Positions 33,684-48,300 are shown, counted from the stretch's first letter. The stretch is 64,000 bases of DNA from Cellulomonas flavigena DSM 20109 (GCF_000092865.1 NC_014151.1:2170001-2234000); one strand, 5' to 3'. Made by a program: numbers and translations. The notes: a model not told the origin generated them from the letters alone.

Positions 33684-35120
33684 TCAGGCGATCCGCGTGC
33701 GCGCCGCCTCCTCGTCACCGAGCTTGTGCACCACGACCGTGTTGGTCGAGCCGACGACACCCACCGGCGTGCCCGCGACGACGACCACGTAGTCGCCGAC
33801 CTCGGCCAGCCCGTTGGCGCGCAGCGTGTGGTCCACCTGGCTCACCATCGAGTCCGTGCTCTCGACCTTCGGCACCTGGTACGTCTGGACGCCCCACGAC
33901 AGCGAGAGACGGTTGCGCACGTCCTCCTCGGGCGTGAACGCCAGCAGCGGGATCGGCGAGCGCAGCCGCGACATGCGCCGCGCCGAGTCGCCGGACTGCG
34001 TGAACGTCACCAGGTACTTCACGCCGATGCGCTCGCCGATCTCGGCGGCGGCACGCGTGATCGCACCACCGCGCGTCGAGGGCACCGAGCCGAGCGGCGC
34101 GATGCGCTCGCGCCCGAGCTCCTCGGTGCTCTCGATGATGCGCGCCATCGTGCGCACGGCCTCGATCGGGAAGTCACCGACGGACGTCTCGCCCGAGAGC
34201 ATGACCGCGTCGGCACCGTCGAGCACCGCGTTGGCGCAGTCGGACGCCTCGGCGCGCGTCGGGCGCGGGCTCGTGATCATCGACTCGAGCACCTGGGTGG
34301 CCACGATGACGGGCTTGGCGTTGCGGCGCGCGAGCTCGACCGCACGCTTCTGCACCAGCGGCACCTGCTCCAGGGGCAGCTCGACGCCCAGGTCGCCGCG
34401 GGCGACCATGATGCCGTCGAACGCCTGCACGATCTCCGAGAGGTTCTCGACGGCCTGCGGCTTCTCGATCTTGGCGATGACCGGGACGACCCGGCCCTCC
34501 TCCTCCATGATCCGGCGCACGTCGTCGTAGTCGGCCGCGGTGCGGACGAACGAGAGCGCGATGAGGTCCGCCCCCACGTTGAGGGCCCACCGCAGGTCGT
34601 CCTCGTCCTTCTCGCTCATCGCGGGGACGGACACCGCGACGCCCGGCAGGTTGAGGCCCTTGTTGTTCGACACCGGCCCCGGCACCTCGACGCGGGTCAC
34701 CACGTCGTTGCCGTTCACCTCGGTGACCCGCACGAGGACCTTGCCGTCGTCGATGAGAATCGGGTCGCCCGGCTTGACGTCGCCCGGCAGGCCCTTGAAC
34801 GTCGTCGAGACGCGCTCCTTGGTGCCCTCGATCTCGTCGGTCGTGATGGTGAAGACGTCGCCGACCGCGAGGTCGTGCTTGCCCTCGACGAACCGCCCGA
34901 GGCGGATCTTGGGGCCCTGGAGGTCGACGAGGACGGCCACCGAACGGCCCGAGGCCTTCGCCGCGGCGCGCACGTTGTCGTACACGCGCTTGTGCACCTC
35001 GGTGTCACCGTGGCTGCGGTTCAGGCGGGCGACGTCCATGCCCGCGTCGACGAGGGCCTGGACCTGCTCGGGGGACTCCGTCACCGGGCCGATGGTGCAG
35101 ACGATCTTGGCTCTACGCAT
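33684..35120 (-). CDS. pyk: Pyruvate kinase
   Basis: Pyruvate kinase, the last glycolytic step (PEP + ADP to pyruvate + ATP), 478 residues. It opens MRRAKIVCTIGP, with the substrate Arg in VARLNRSHGD, the metal/phosphate site LVDLQGPKIRLGRF, the catalytic MVARGDLGVELP and KPVIVATQVLESMI segments, and VMLSGETSVGDFPIEAV. The allosteric C-terminal domain is present. No Shine-Dalgarno at normal distance precedes the ATG; TAGTCT ends six bases upstream, so a leaderless mRNA is likely. Together with pfkA in this window it covers two regulated glycolytic steps. Confidence 0.97.
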   Translation of the reverse strand: MRRAKIVCTIGPVTESPEQVQALVDAGMDVARLNRSHGDTEVHKRVYDNVRAAAKASGRSVAVLVDLQGPKIRLGRFVEGKHDLAVGDVFTITTDEIEGTKERVSTTFKGLPGDVKPGDPILIDDGKVLVRVTEVNGNDVVTRVEVPGPVSNNKGLNLPGVAVSVPAMSEKDEDDLRWALNVGADLIALSFVRTAADYDDVRRIMEEEGRVVPVIAKIEKPQAVENLSEIVQAFDGIMVARGDLGVELPLEQVPLVQKRAVELARRNAKPVIVATQVLESMITSPRPTRAEASDCANAVLDGADAVMLSGETSVGDFPIEAVRTMARIIESTEELGRERIAPLGSVPSTRGGAITRAAAEIGERIGVKYLVTFTQSGDSARRMSRLRSPIPLLAFTPEEDVRNRLSLSWGVQTYQVPKVESTDSMVSQVDHTLRANGLAEVGDYVVVVAGTPVGVVGSTNTVVVHKLGDEEAARTRIA

Positions 35121-35126
35121 GTCTCG

Positions 35127-35132
35127 AGACTA
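35127..35132 (-). promoter_or_regulatory. -10 element (TAGTCT), leaderless pyk
   Basis: TAGTCT on the minus strand fits TANNNT and ends six bases before the pyk ATG, the spacing expected if transcription starts at the initiation codon. No matching -35 is evident. Confidence 0.45.
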
Positions 35133-35227
35133 TGCCTTCCTGGATTTCGGCCGGCGGGCCGGACGTCCCGGGGGGCGGGCCCGGCCTGCGGGTACGCACG
35201 CCCCGGGAGGGGGTCGGACGGGTGGGG

Positions 35228-36695
35228 TCAGGGGCGCAGCGCCACCGTGCTGGCGGAGACGGGCGCGGGAAGCTCCGAGGAGCCGGACAGGTAGGCGTCG
35301 ACGGCGGCGGCCGCGGCGCGGCCCTCGGCGATCGCCCACACCACGAGCGACTGCCCGCGGCCGGCGTCACCCGCGACGAAGACGCCCGGCACGTTCGTGG
35401 CGAAGTCCTCGTCGCGTGCGACCGCGCCCCGGTCGGTCAGCTCGATGCCGATCTGCTCCGTGAGGTCCTCGGTCTCCGGGCCGGTGAAGCCCATCGCGAC
35501 GAGGACGAGCTCCGCAGGGATGTCGCGCTCCGTGCCGGACATCGGCACGCGGCGCCCGTCGGGCAGGTACTCCGTGGTCGCCAGGCGCAGCGCACGCACG
35601 TGGCCGGCGTCGTCGCCCTCGTCGCCGAGGAACGCGACCGTCGAGGCCAGGTACGTGCGCTCACCACCCTCCTCGTGCGAGGACGAGACCTCGAACAGCA
35701 CCGGATCGGTGGGCCATGGCTGGTGCTCGGGGCGCTCGGTGGGCGGGCGCTTGCCGATCGCGAGCGTCGTCACCGACGCCGCACCCTGCCGCAGCGCCGT
35801 ACCGAGGCAGTCCGAGCCGGTGTCCCCGCCGCCGATGATGACGACGTGCTTGCCCTCCGCGGTGATCTGGTCCGGCACGTCCTTGCCGGCGACGACCGCG
35901 TTGGCCTGGTGCAGGTAGTCCATCGCCACGTGCACGCCGTCCAGCCCCAGCCCGGGCACCGTGAGGCGGCGCGCCACGGTCGCACCCGTGGCCAGCACGA
36001 TCGCGTCGTACCGTGCCTGCAGCTGGACCCAGGTGACGTCCCTGCCGACCTCGACCCCGGGGCGGAAGCGCGTGCCCTCGGCCCGCATCTGCTCCAGACG
36101 CCTGTCGATGTGGACCTTCTCGAGCTTGAAGTCCGGCACGCCGTACCGCAGCAGGCCACCGATCTCGTCGTCGCGCTCGTACACCGCGACGGTGTGGCCG
36201 GCCCGCGTGAGCTGCTGCGCCGCCGCGAGACCGGCCGGGCCGGAGCCGACGACCGCCACCGTGTGCCCGGTGAGGCGCGTCGGCACCTGCGGTGTGACCA
36301 GCCCGCGCGCGAACGCCTCGTCGATGATCGAGACCTCGACGTTCTTGATCGTCACCGGCGGCTGGTTGATGCCCAGCACGCAGCTCGACTCGCACGGCGC
36401 GGGGCAGATGCGCCCGGTGAACTCCGGGAAGTTGTTGGTCGCGTGCAGGCGGTCGATCGCGTCGGCCCACTGCCCGCGCCACACCAGGTCGTTCCACTCC
36501 GGGATGAGGTTGCCGAGGGGGCAGCCGTTGTGGCAGAACGGGATGCCGCAGTCCATGCAACGGCCGGCCTGCTCCTTGAGGAACGGCTGGCCCTCCTCGA
36601 GGTGCGCGTGCACGTCCTTCCAGTCGCGCAGCCGCACCTCGACGGGGCGGTTCGGCGGGAGCTCGCGGTCCCGCACCTTCAGAAAGCCGCGAGGG

Positions 36696-36703
<8 letters not shown>
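35228..36703 (-). CDS. gltD: Glutamate synthase, small (beta) subunit
   Basis: NADPH-binding iron-sulfur flavoprotein subunit of glutamate synthase, 491 residues. The N-terminal Cys clusters [17 protein letters not shown] and [13 protein letters not shown] bind the two 4Fe-4S centres. The FAD site is [17 protein letters not shown] and the NADPH site is [15 protein letters not shown], followed by [15 protein letters not shown]. The start is GTG 36703, inside the last codons of gltB (8-base overlap), so synthesis of the two subunits is coupled. It passes electrons from NADPH to the FMN and 3Fe-4S site of GltB. Confidence 0.97.
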
Positions 36704-41261
<4,558 letters not shown>

Positions 41262-41349
41262 CAGCACCGTCCTCACCGTCCCCGACAGAGCCGGGGCGTC
41301 GAACGAACAAGGGGGAACCGGGACGCCGTCGGCCCAGAGGTGTGAGGCG

Positions 41350-41355
41350 ACGATA
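41350..41355 (-). promoter_or_regulatory. Candidate -10 element (TATCGT) for gltBD
   Basis: TATCGT on the minus strand lies 88 bases upstream of the gltB start, in the only gap between lgt and gltB. It fits TANNNT, but no good -35 is seen, so the call is tentative. Confidence 0.3.
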
Positions 41356-41392
41356 CCGCCCGTGCGACGGTCCCGATGACCGTGCCGGGCAG

Positions 41393-41430
41393 GACCGCGT
41401 CCGTCGAGCCCGGTGTCACCGGACGCGGTC
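41393..41430 (-). terminator. Hairpin at the lgt stop codon
   Basis: GACCGCGTCC (41393-41402) and GGACGCGGTC (41421-41430) are perfect complements with an 18-base loop that contains the lgt stop. It may end the trp-lgt transcript, although the long loop and coding overlap make it weaker than other terminators here. Confidence 0.4.
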
Positions 41431-42294
41431 GGGGGTGTCCGCCTCGTCGTCCTGCGTCGTCGGGGGTGTCAGCAGGACGGTCGTGTCACGTCCAGGGTGC
41501 CGACGTCCGACCACGACGAACGCTACCAGCGCGCCGACCCCGACCACGATGGACGTCCAGACGTTGAGTCGCAGCCCCAGCACCGTCTCGGCCGGGTCGA
41601 TGCGCAGCATCTCGATCCACAGCCGACCCGACGCGTAGAGGACGACGTACAGCCAGAAAGCCCGCCCGTGCCCGAGGCGCAGCCGCCGGTCCAGGAGCAC
41701 GAGCAGCGCGGCGGCCGCGAGGTTCCACAGCAGCTCGTACAGGAACGTCGGGTGGAACAGCGTCCCGGGGTCGTGGCCGGGAGGCAGGTGCAGGTCGTCG
41801 ACCTGCAGCCCCCACGGCAGCGTCGTCGGCCCGCCGAAGAGCTCCTGGTTGAACCAGTTGCCCAGCCGTCCGATCGCCTGCGCGACGAGCAGACCGGGGG
41901 CGACCGCGTCCGCGAACGCCGTCAGGCGCACGCCGTGGCGCCGGCAGCCGATCCACGCACCCACGGCACCGAGCGCCACGGCGCCCCAGATGCCCAGCCC
42001 GCCCTCCCACACGTACAGGGCCCGCCACGGGTCCCCGTCCGGGCCGAGGTACGCGTCCGGCGAGCTCACCACGTGGTACAGCCGGCCGCCGACGATGCCG
42101 AACGGCACCGCCCAGTACGCGACGTCGAGCACGGTCTCGGGCGCGCCGCCGCGCGCCTTCCAGCGCCGCTGCGTCATGACGGTCGCGACGACGATGCCGA
42201 GCAGGATCGCGATCGCGTACGCCCGCACCGGGAAGGGCCCGAGGTGCCAGACGCTCTGCCCCGGGCTGGGGATCGCGAGCGGCAGAAGGCTCAT
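41416..42294 (-). CDS. lgt: Prolipoprotein diacylglyceryl transferase
   Basis: Lgt transfers diacylglycerol to the lipobox Cys of prelipoproteins in the cytoplasmic membrane; this window alone encodes three likely substrates. The 292-residue protein has about seven helices. Diagnostic motifs are [11 protein letters not shown] near the start, GGRLYHVV, and the signature [20 protein letters not shown]. The C-terminal [15 protein letters not shown] and [12 protein letters not shown] complete the family pattern. ATG 42294 overlaps the trpA stop (ATGA), so lgt ends the trpCBA operon, a frequent actinobacterial arrangement. Confidence 0.95.
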   Translation of the reverse strand: MSLLPLAIPSPGQSVWHLGPFPVRAYAIAILLGIVVATVMTQRRWKARGGAPETVLDVAYWAVPFGIVGGRLYHVVSSPDAYLGPDGDPWRALYVWEGGLGIWGAVALGAVGAWIGCRRHGVRLTAFADAVAPGLLVAQAIGRLGNWFNQELFGGPTTLPWGLQVDDLHLPPGHDPGTLFHPTFLYELLWNLAAAALLVLLDRRLRLGHGRAFWLYVVLYASGRLWIEMLRIDPAETVLGLRLNVWTSIVVGVGALVAFVVVGRRHPGRDTTVLLTPPTTQDDEADTPDRVR

Positions 42295-43127
42295 CGCGGC
42301 GCCCGGACCGCCCCCCGCACCCCGTCCGCGAGCCCGCGGACGACCCCCTCGAGCGCGGTGAGGCCCGACGCCTCGTCCGGTGCCTCCAGCAGGGCGCGCA
42401 CGAGCGCCGAGCCCACGATCACGCCGTCGGCGTAGCCCGCGACCTCGGCAGCCTGCTCGGGCCGCGAGACGCCGAGGCCGACGCACACGCGTGCCGCCCC
42501 GGCAGCCCGGGTCGCGGCCACGAGCTGCTCCGCGCGGTCCCCCACCGTCGTGCGCTCACCCGTGACGCCCATCGTCGAGGCCGCGTAGACGAACCCGCGG
42601 CTGGCCGCCACCGTGGAGGCGAGCCGCTCCGGCGTGGAGCTCGGGGCGACGAGGAACACCCGGTCCAGGCCGTGCGCGTCGCTGGCGGCGAGCCACTCCG
42701 CACCCTCGTCGGGGATGAGGTCGGGGGTGATGAGGCCTGCGCCGCCCGCGGCCGCGAGATCCCGGGCGAACGCGTCGACGCCGTACCGCAGGACGATGTT
42801 CCAGTAGGTCATCACCAGCACGGGCGCACCGGCGCCGGCGACCTGCTCCGCGACGCGCAGCGTGTCGGCCACGCGCGTGCCCTGTGCGAGCGCGCGGTTC
42901 GCCGCGGCCTGGATGACCGGCCCGTCCATGACGGGATCGGTGTACGGGATGCCGAGCTCGACGACGTCGACGCCGGCGTCGACCATGGTGCGCACCGCGC
43001 GTGCCGACCCCGGCACCGTCGGGAAGCCGACGGGCAGGTAGCCGACGAGCGCCGCCCGGGGGGCGGGCCCGGCGGCGAGCTCATCGAGCCGCTCCCCCGT
43101 CGCCGACCGCACGTCCGTCACGCTCAC
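42291..43127 (-). CDS. trpA: Tryptophan synthase alpha chain
   Basis: TrpA cleaves indole-3-glycerol phosphate to indole, which passes to TrpB. The 278-residue TIM barrel has the catalytic Glu in [20 protein letters not shown] and the catalytic Asp in the same stretch, loop 6 near [10 protein letters not shown], and the phosphate site [13 protein letters not shown] with VIVGSALVR. The GTG at 43127 overlaps the trpB stop by four bases. The stop overlaps the lgt start. Its position in trpC-trpB-trpA-lgt is typical of actinobacteria. Confidence 0.96.
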   Translation of the reverse strand: MSVTDVRSATGERLDELAAGPAPRAALVGYLPVGFPTVPGSARAVRTMVDAGVDVVELGIPYTDPVMDGPVIQAAANRALAQGTRVADTLRVAEQVAGAGAPVLVMTYWNIVLRYGVDAFARDLAAAGGAGLITPDLIPDEGAEWLAASDAHGLDRVFLVAPSSTPERLASTVAASRGFVYAASTMGVTGERTTVGDRAEQLVAATRAAGAARVCVGLGVSRPEQAAEVAGYADGVIVGSALVRALLEAPDEASGLTALEGVVRGLADGVRGAVRAPR

Positions 43128-44443
43128 AGCTGCTCTCCCTCGTCCGCCTTCACCACGGGCTCGGGCTCGAGCAGACCGAACCACGCCGCCGCCGTCGCCA
43201 CGTCCTTGTCCCCGCGGCCCGACAGGTTGACCAGGAGCACCGGCGGGCGGCCGTCCTGACCCCACCCCTGGGCCTCCCGGCCCAGCTGGATCGCCCCGGC
43301 GAGGGCGTGCGCGGACTCGATCGCCGGGATGATGCCCTCGGTGCGGCACAGCAGCCGGAATGCCTCCATGGCCTCGTCGTCCGTGACGGGCCGGTACTGC
43401 GCGCGTCCGGTGTCGTGCAGCCACGCGTGCTCCGGCCCGACGCTCGGGTAGTCCAGGCCGGCAGAGACCGAGTGGCTCGGCAGCGTCTGCCCGTCCTCGT
43501 CCTGCAGCAGGTAGCTGCGCGCGCCGTGCAGCACGCCGGGCGCGCCGCCGGAGAAGCGCGCCGAGTGCCGGCCCGAGGAGATGCCCTCGCCGCCGGCCTC
43601 GAAGCCGAAGAGCCGGACCTGCGGGTCGTCGAGGAACGCGTTGAAGATGCCCATCGCGTTCGACCCGCCGCCGACGCACGCCACGACCGCCTCGGGCAGG
43701 TGACCGGTCTCCTCGAGGACCTGCGCGCGCGCCTCCTCGCCGATCACCTTGTGGAAGTCCCGCACCATCTCGGGGAACGGGTGCGGGCCGGTGACGGTTC
43801 CCAGGAGGTAGTGCGTCGTCTCGACGTTGGCGACCCAGTCGCGCAGCGCCTCGTTGATCGCGTCCTTGAGCGTACGGGCGCCGACGGTGACGGGCACGAC
43901 GGTCGCGCCGAGCAGCTCCATGCGCGCGACGTTCAGCGCCTGACGGCGCGTGTCCTCCTCGCCCATGTAGATCGTGCACTCGAGGTCGAGCAGCGCCGCG
44001 GCCGTCGCGGTGGCGACACCGTGCTGCCCCGCACCCGTCTCCGCGATGACGCGACGCTTGCCCATGCGCCTGACGAGCAGCGCCTGCCCGAGGACGTTGT
44101 TGATCTTGTGCGACCCGGTGTGGTTGAGGTCCTCGCGCTTGAGGAAGACCCGCACCCCGTCGCCGACGTGCCGCGCGAACCGCGGCACCTCCGTGATCGG
44201 GCTGGGACGCCCGGTGTAGGTACGGTGCAGACGCTCGAGCTCGTCGGCGAACGACGGGTCGGCGAGCGCCTTGCGGTAGTACGTCTCGAGCTCGTCGAGC
44301 GCGGCGATGAGCGCCTCGGGCACGAACCGGCCCCCGAAGTCCCCGAAGTACGGGCCCTCGTGGCGGGCGAGCGGCCCGCCGCCCGCCAGCACCTCACGCA
44401 TGCTCCGGGACACCTGGCCACGGCCCGTGGCGGGTGAGCTCAC
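43124..44443 (-). CDS. trpB: Tryptophan synthase beta chain
   Basis: PLP-dependent TrpB condenses indole with serine. The 439-residue protein has the catalytic Lys in [14 protein letters not shown], the substrate motif [13 protein letters not shown], the phosphate-binding [10 protein letters not shown] and [15 protein letters not shown]-terminal [14 protein letters not shown] is the family opening. It is of the TrpB1 type that works with TrpA. The GTG at 44443 overlaps the trpC stop (GTGA) and the stop overlaps trpA, giving a fully coupled trio. Confidence 0.97.
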   Translation of the reverse strand: MSSPATGRGQVSRSMREVLAGGGPLARHEGPYFGDFGGRFVPEALIAALDELETYYRKALADPSFADELERLHRTYTGRPSPITEVPRFARHVGDGVRVFLKREDLNHTGSHKINNVLGQALLVRRMGKRRVIAETGAGQHGVATATAAALLDLECTIYMGEEDTRRQALNVARMELLGATVVPVTVGARTLKDAINEALRDWVANVETTHYLLGTVTGPHPFPEMVRDFHKVIGEEARAQVLEETGHLPEAVVACVGGGSNAMGIFNAFLDDPQVRLFGFEAGGEGISSGRHSARFSGGAPGVLHGARSYLLQDEDGQTLPSHSVSAGLDYPSVGPEHAWLHDTGRAQYRPVTDDEAMEAFRLLCRTEGIIPAIESAHALAGAIQLGREAQGWGQDGRPPVLLVNLSGRGDKDVATAAAWFGLLEPEPVVKADEGEQL

Positions 44444-45252
44444 TGGCGCACCGCCCGCAGCGAGGGGTGCGCACCCGCGGCGACCAGGTCGGCGACCGAC
44501 TGCCGCGGGGCGTCGTCGGTGACCAGGGCCTCGCCGACCAGGACGACGTCCGCGCCGGCACGCGCGTAGTCCATGACGTCGTGCGGCCCGCGCACGCCCG
44601 ACTCCGCGACCTTGACGACGTCCGACGGGATCGCGGGGGCCACCCGCGAGAACGTCGTGCGGTCGACCTCGAGCGACCGCAGATCACGCGCGTTGACGCC
44701 GATGACGCGAGCACCGGCGTCCACCGCGCGCGCGACCTCCTCCGTGTCGTGCACCTCGACGAGCGCGGTCATGCCGAGCGAGTGCACGCGCTCGACGAGG
44801 GACTCCAGGACGGTCTGCTCGAGGGCCGCCACGATGAGCAGCACGAGGTCCGCGCCGTGCGCTCGCGCCTCCCACACCTGGTAGGGCGAGACCACGAAGT
44901 CCTTGCGCAGCACGGGCACGTCGACGCGCGCACGCACGGCGTCGAGGTCGGCGAGCGAGCCGTTGAAGCGTCGCTGCTCGGTGAGCACCGAGATCGCCGC
45001 GGCGCCGCCCTTCTCGTACTCGGCGGCCAGGGCGGCCGGGTCGGAGATCGCGGCGAGCGCGCCCTTGCTCGGGCTCGAGCGCTTCACCTCGGCGATCACG
45101 GTCACGGCGTCCGCGAGCTTCAGCCGCGAGACGCACTGCAGCGCCGACTCCCGGCGGGCCGCGAGCTCCTTGAGGTCCCCGAGAGGCGTCGCCGCCTCTC
45201 TCGCGGCGAGGTCCTCCCTGACCCCCGCGACGATGTCGTCCAGCACGGTCAT
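44440..45252 (-). CDS. trpC: Indole-3-glycerol phosphate synthase
   Basis: TrpC closes the indole ring from CdRP. The 270-residue TIM barrel has the catalytic Lys in [15 protein letters not shown], then [19 protein letters not shown] with the second Lys, and [15 protein letters not shown] and [11 protein letters not shown] near the end. It is not fused to TrpF; actinobacteria normally use bifunctional PriA for that step, and trpF is not in the window. ATG 45252 follows GAGGGG by 11 bases. A TACCAT hexamer near 45326-45331 is a possible -10 for trpCBA. Confidence 0.96.
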   Translation of the reverse strand: MTVLDDIVAGVREDLAAREAATPLGDLKELAARRESALQCVSRLKLADAVTVIAEVKRSSPSKGALAAISDPAALAAEYEKGGAAAISVLTEQRRFNGSLADLDAVRARVDVPVLRKDFVVSPYQVWEARAHGADLVLLIVAALEQTVLESLVERVHSLGMTALVEVHDTEEVARAVDAGARVIGVNARDLRSLEVDRTTFSRVAPAIPSDVVKVAESGVRGPHDVMDYARAGADVVLVGEALVTDDAPRQSVADLVAAGAHPSLRAVRQ

Positions 45253-45464
45253 CGACGGATCATCCCCTCAGGCCGGTTGGTGCGGCGCACCTCCACCGCA
45301 CTGCGCGGGGGCTCGCCGACGAGCCATGGTAGACGTGCTGCGCGCCACACCCGGCCACCGCCCGAGGTGTGGGACCGACCCGACCCGTCGCCCGGACGGC
45401 GCAGGGCGTGGTGCACCCCCTGGTCCACGCCCGCCCGGACCTCGAGGGTCGCCGCCGGCAGGCG

Positions 45465-46046
45465 TCACCGGTAGCCCATGATCGGCAGCGCGATGCCCAT
45501 GAACAGCAGCGGCACCAGGGCGGACAGGACGAGCAGGACGCCGAGCAGCACGCCCAGACCCGTGGCGACCCAGCCCAGGACGATGCCGGCAGTCGCCGTC
45601 CCGGCGTTGTCGGCCTCCCCCGCGGCGACCGCACGCCGCGCGTTGTTGCCGACGACGACGGCAGGGACGCCCGTGAAGAACACGCAGCCGAGGACACCCA
45701 GCAGCCCCAGCACCAGGGACCACACGGCGAGGTCGTTGCGGGGCATCGGCGGGCGCGTGGGGTACCCACCCTGCGGGGCGCCGCTCGTGGGATACCCCGG
45801 TGCGACCGGCTGCGGGTACCCCGGCACGCCGTGCTGCGGGTACCCCGGAACGCCGTGCTGCGCGTCGCCCCGCGGTGCGTCACCCGACGCCGGCGGGACG
45901 GTGGTGGGCGGCGGCGGAGCGTCGCCGAGGGGCGCCGCATCCCCCCGGTACGTCGCGTACGCGCCCTCCTGCCCGTAGACGGGCCCGGCCGGTCGCGCGC
46001 CGCCGGTCGCGGCACGGTCCGCCTGCGGGTCGGGTGAGGTGGTCAT
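45465..46046 (-). CDS. DUF4190-type small membrane protein, Pro-rich N-terminus
   Basis: A 193-residue protein with a Pro/Gly/Tyr-rich cytoplasmic N-terminus (residues 1-100) and two to three C-terminal helices. The membrane part NDLAVWSLVLGLLGVLGCVF, a Gly-rich turn and NAGTATAGIVLGWVATGL matches the DUF4190 pattern. The N-terminus contains near-exact repeats of the unit GVPGYPQH encoded by a 24-base direct repeat. No enzymatic residues are seen. It is one of four small membrane proteins lodged between trpE and trpC on the same strand; its role is unknown. Confidence 0.8.
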   Translation of the reverse strand: MTTSPDPQADRAATGGARPAGPVYGQEGAYATYRGDAAPLGDAPPPPTTVPPASGDAPRGDAQHGVPGYPQHGVPGYPQPVAPGYPTSGAPQGGYPTRPPMPRNDLAVWSLVLGLLGVLGCVFFTGVPAVVVGNNARRAVAAGEADNAGTATAGIVLGWVATGLGVLLGVLLVLSALVPLLFMGIALPIMGYR

Positions 46047-46088
46047 GGGTTCTCCGGTCGGTCGGACGGGGCGCGCGGCCCCGGTACG

Positions 46089-46550
46089 TCAGGGAAGCGG
46101 GGCCGGGCCCAGGTACGGGACGAGAGCCGGCACGTTGCGCAGCACGCCGAAGGCGACGACGACGGCGAGGACGGCCCAGGGCACCGCACGCGGGACGACC
46201 GGCAAGGGCCGGCCCGTCGTCCGACGCACCGCCCAGACCGCCCACGCGGCCGCGAGCAACGGCACCGCCAGCACCCACAACGGGTTCGCGCCCCAGGCGC
46301 CCCCCAGGTCACCGGTGGCGAGGTCGTGCGTCGCACGCAGGCCCCCGCACCCGGGGCACGCGACCCCGAGCACGAGCAGCGACGGGCAGAAGCCGTAGCT
46401 GAACGGCGTGTAGGGGCTGCGGACGGCGAGCACCGTCACCGCCGTCACGGCGGCGGCCGCCACGGCCGCAGGAGCGACGGCCCGACGTACGACCGCCGGC
46501 ACCGACCGCTCCCCGGTCAGGTGGTCGGTACCCACGTCACCCGGTCCCAC
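46089..46550 (-). CDS. DUF2752 membrane protein
   Basis: A 153-residue membrane protein with three or four helices and the DUF2752 hallmark ACPGCGGLRATHDLATGDL, in which the paired Cys-Pro-x-Cys and the Arg are conserved. Such proteins occur widely in actinobacteria and Bacteroidetes without a known function; the CPxCG pair hints at metal or redox chemistry, but that is speculation. The start ATG 46550 gives MGPGDVGTDH; a downstream start is possible. It lies between two DUF4190-type genes in the trp cluster. Confidence 0.82.
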   Translation of the reverse strand: MGPGDVGTDHLTGERSVPAVVRRAVAPAAVAAAAVTAVTVLAVRSPYTPFSYGFCPSLLVLGVACPGCGGLRATHDLATGDLGGAWGANPLWVLAVPLLAAAWAVWAVRRTTGRPLPVVPRAVPWAVLAVVVAFGVLRNVPALVPYLGPAPLP

Positions 46551-46595
46551 GTCCGTGCTCCCGCCCTCGTGCTCACGTCACCCGGCGTCGGGGCG

Positions 46596-47213
46596 TCACG
46601 GGGCCGTCTGCTGCTGCCGCTCGACCTCGCGCCAGAACTCCTCCCAGCCGCCCATCTCCGCGACACCGGCCTGGAACAGGGCGACGAGCACGAGGTTCGC
46701 GACGGCTCCGACGACGCTGAGGATGATGCCGGTCAGGGCCAGGCCGCGGTTGGTGGCCTCACCGCGGTTGCCGGCGCGCATCCCCAGGACCCCGGTGATG
46801 ACACCGGGGATCGCGAGCAGGACGCCGGCGCAGCACAGCACGACCGAGGCGATGCCGAGGACCAGCGACCAGACGCCGAGCCCGTTCTTCGTCGGTGCGC
46901 TCGCGTACGGAGGCACCCCACCCGGGGCGCCGTAGGCGCCGTAGCCCGGCGCCTGGCCGTACGGGGCGGACTCGCCGTACGCGGACGCCTGGCCGTACGC
47001 GGGCGGCTGGCCGTACGCGGGCGGCTGCCCGGGGGCGGGCGGCTGGCCGTACGCCGGCGGCTGGTCCGCACCCGGCGTGGTGCCCGCGGGGTACGGGGGC
47101 ACGTCGGGCGCGGGCGGTACGGGCGGCTGGGGCTCCGCGCCGGCCGCACCCACCTCGGTGCTCGACGGCTCGTCGGGCGTGTACGGGTCGCGGGGCTCGT
47201 TCGGGCTCGACAT
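46596..47213 (-). CDS. DUF4190-type membrane protein, Pro/Tyr-rich repeats
   Basis: A 205-residue protein built like its neighbour at 45465: a long disordered N-terminus with tandem GQPPAYGQPPA-like repeats, then a DUF4190-like pair of helices (NGLGVWSLVLGIASVVLCCAGV and NRGLALTGIILSVVGAVANLV). ATG 47213 begins MSSPNEPRDPYTPDEP with AGGAGAG-like purines upstream. The C-terminal segment EEFWREVERQQQ is amphipathic. The two DUF4190 genes flanking a DUF2752 gene probably arose by duplication. Function unknown. Confidence 0.8.
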   Translation of the reverse strand: MSSPNEPRDPYTPDEPSSTEVGAAGAEPQPPVPPAPDVPPYPAGTTPGADQPPAYGQPPAPGQPPAYGQPPAYGQASAYGESAPYGQAPGYGAYGAPGGVPPYASAPTKNGLGVWSLVLGIASVVLCCAGVLLAIPGVITGVLGMRAGNRGEATNRGLALTGIILSVVGAVANLVLVALFQAGVAEMGGWEEFWREVERQQQTAP

Positions 47214-47293
47214 GCAGCTCTCCTGTGGACCTCGGTGGTGGCCGACCGTGCCGGCCGGTACGGCGGACCGCGGGACACCCGCGGCGGGTGCGG

Positions 47294-47599
47294 TCAGTGG
47301 CCTCCGCGCCGCTGGGCTCGCGCGATCGTCGCCGCGCCGCCCTGCCCGTGTCCCAGGACCTGCAGCACCTTGCCCAGGATCAGGCCGGCCGCGATGACCC
47401 CCAGGCCGACCCAGAACAGCCACGCGAACGTCAGCGCGACGCCGAGGCCGGCGACGACCCCGCCGAGGACGACCACCCACGTCGTCGTCCACGCCGCGAG
47501 GGTGCGTCCGTGGTTGGTGGGCGCGCTCGTCGGCGGCAGGTGCATGGTCTCGGTACGCGTCGGGTTCTGCGCGCGGTGGGCCAGCGAGTGATCGGCCAT
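47294..47599 (-). CDS. HGxxPAAW-type small membrane protein
   Basis: A 101-residue protein with two helices and the motif NHGRTLAAWTTTW before the first helix, matching the actinobacterial HGxxPAAW family that is typically encoded beside trp genes. A polar N-terminus of about 28 residues and a basic C-terminus face the cytoplasm. No function is established for the family; conservation next to trpE/trpC suggests a link to Trp synthesis or simply stable gene order. ATG 47599 gives MADHSLAHRAQ. A TAGGGT hexamer at 47634-47639 may be a local -10 element. Confidence 0.82.
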   Translation of the reverse strand: MADHSLAHRAQNPTRTETMHLPPTSAPTNHGRTLAAWTTTWVVVLGGVVAGLGVALTFAWLFWVGLGVIAAGLILGKVLQVLGHGQGGAATIARAQRRGGH

Positions 47600-47667
47600 C
47601 AGGGGTACGTCCTTCGTGCTCGGGTTCTGCCTCACCCTATCCGAGACGTGCGGGCTCGACGCGCTGG

Positions 47668-48300
47668 TCAGGACGGGTCGTCGCCGCGGCTGAGGGCGTC
47701 CCAGTCGGATCGCTCGTCCGGCGGGCCGGCTGCCGGCGCGACGCCGCCGCGCGCCGTGAGACGCTCGTGGCGCCGTGAGCGCTGCTCCCACGCGCCGGGC
47801 GCTCGCAGCAACGCCACCGCGAGCAGCACCGCCAGGAGGCCGACGCCGACGGCAGCCGCGGGCCCTGCTGTGACGTCGGCCACGGGCTGTGCGGTCACGA
47901 CCCCGGTGGCCTGTGCCAGCGGGGTCGTGGCGGCGCCCGCGGGGTCGAGCAGCACAGCGGCCGCGCCGCCGACCACGAGGGCGCCCGCACCTGCGGTGAC
48001 CGCCGCCACGACCCACCGACCCACCCGGCCGACGAGCGCGACGGCGCCCGCCGCGGCGAGCAGGACGAGCGCGCCGGCACGGGTCTGCGGTGCGGCCTGC
48101 GCACCTGTCACCACGACCCGCACGGTGCCGTCGAGCGTGCTCGTGCCCTCGGTGGTCACCCACGTCGGCGCGCTCACGAGGGCGACGAGCCCCGCGGCGA
48201 CCAGCAGGAGCAGCACCCACCGTCCGCGGCGCGCGCGAGCGCGCACGGGCGCGCCATCGGCACCGGCCGGTGCGTCGGCGCCGGTCGGGGCGTCGCTCAC
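47668..48300 (-). CDS. Trp biosynthesis-associated membrane protein (TIGR02234-like)
   Basis: A 210-residue membrane protein with four helices, placed directly after trpE with a GTGA overlap, exactly as in the actinobacterial Trp operon-associated family. It starts [13 protein letters not shown] and after a basic RARARRGRWVLLLLVAAGL enters the first helix; the following external loop holds APTWVTTEGTSTLDGTV, a family-like APxW segment. The cytoplasmic C-terminus is charged. It may act in Trp-precursor handling or export, but no mechanism is known. Confidence 0.8.
   Translation of the reverse strand: MSDAPTGADAPAGADGAPVRARARRGRWVLLLLVAAGLVALVSAPTWVTTEGTSTLDGTVRVVVTGAQAAPQTRAGALVLLAAAGAVALVGRVGRWVVAAVTAGAGALVVGGAAAVLLDPAGAATTPLAQATGVVTAQPVADVTAGPAAAVGVGLLAVLLAVALLRAPGAWEQRSRRHERLTARGGVAPAAGPPDERSDWDALSRGDDPS

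Noticed and set aside
45270..45340. Short leader ORF (MARRRAPAQCGGGAPHQPA) before trpC as a possible Trp attenuator peptide
   Set aside because: It contains no Trp codon and no convincing terminator/antiterminator pair follows; a plain leader is more likely.
45805..45865. 24-base direct repeats suggesting a repeat array
   Set aside because: They encode the GVPGYPQH repeats of the Pro-rich DUF4190-type protein and are explained by coding; too few and too uniform in spacing for CRISPR.
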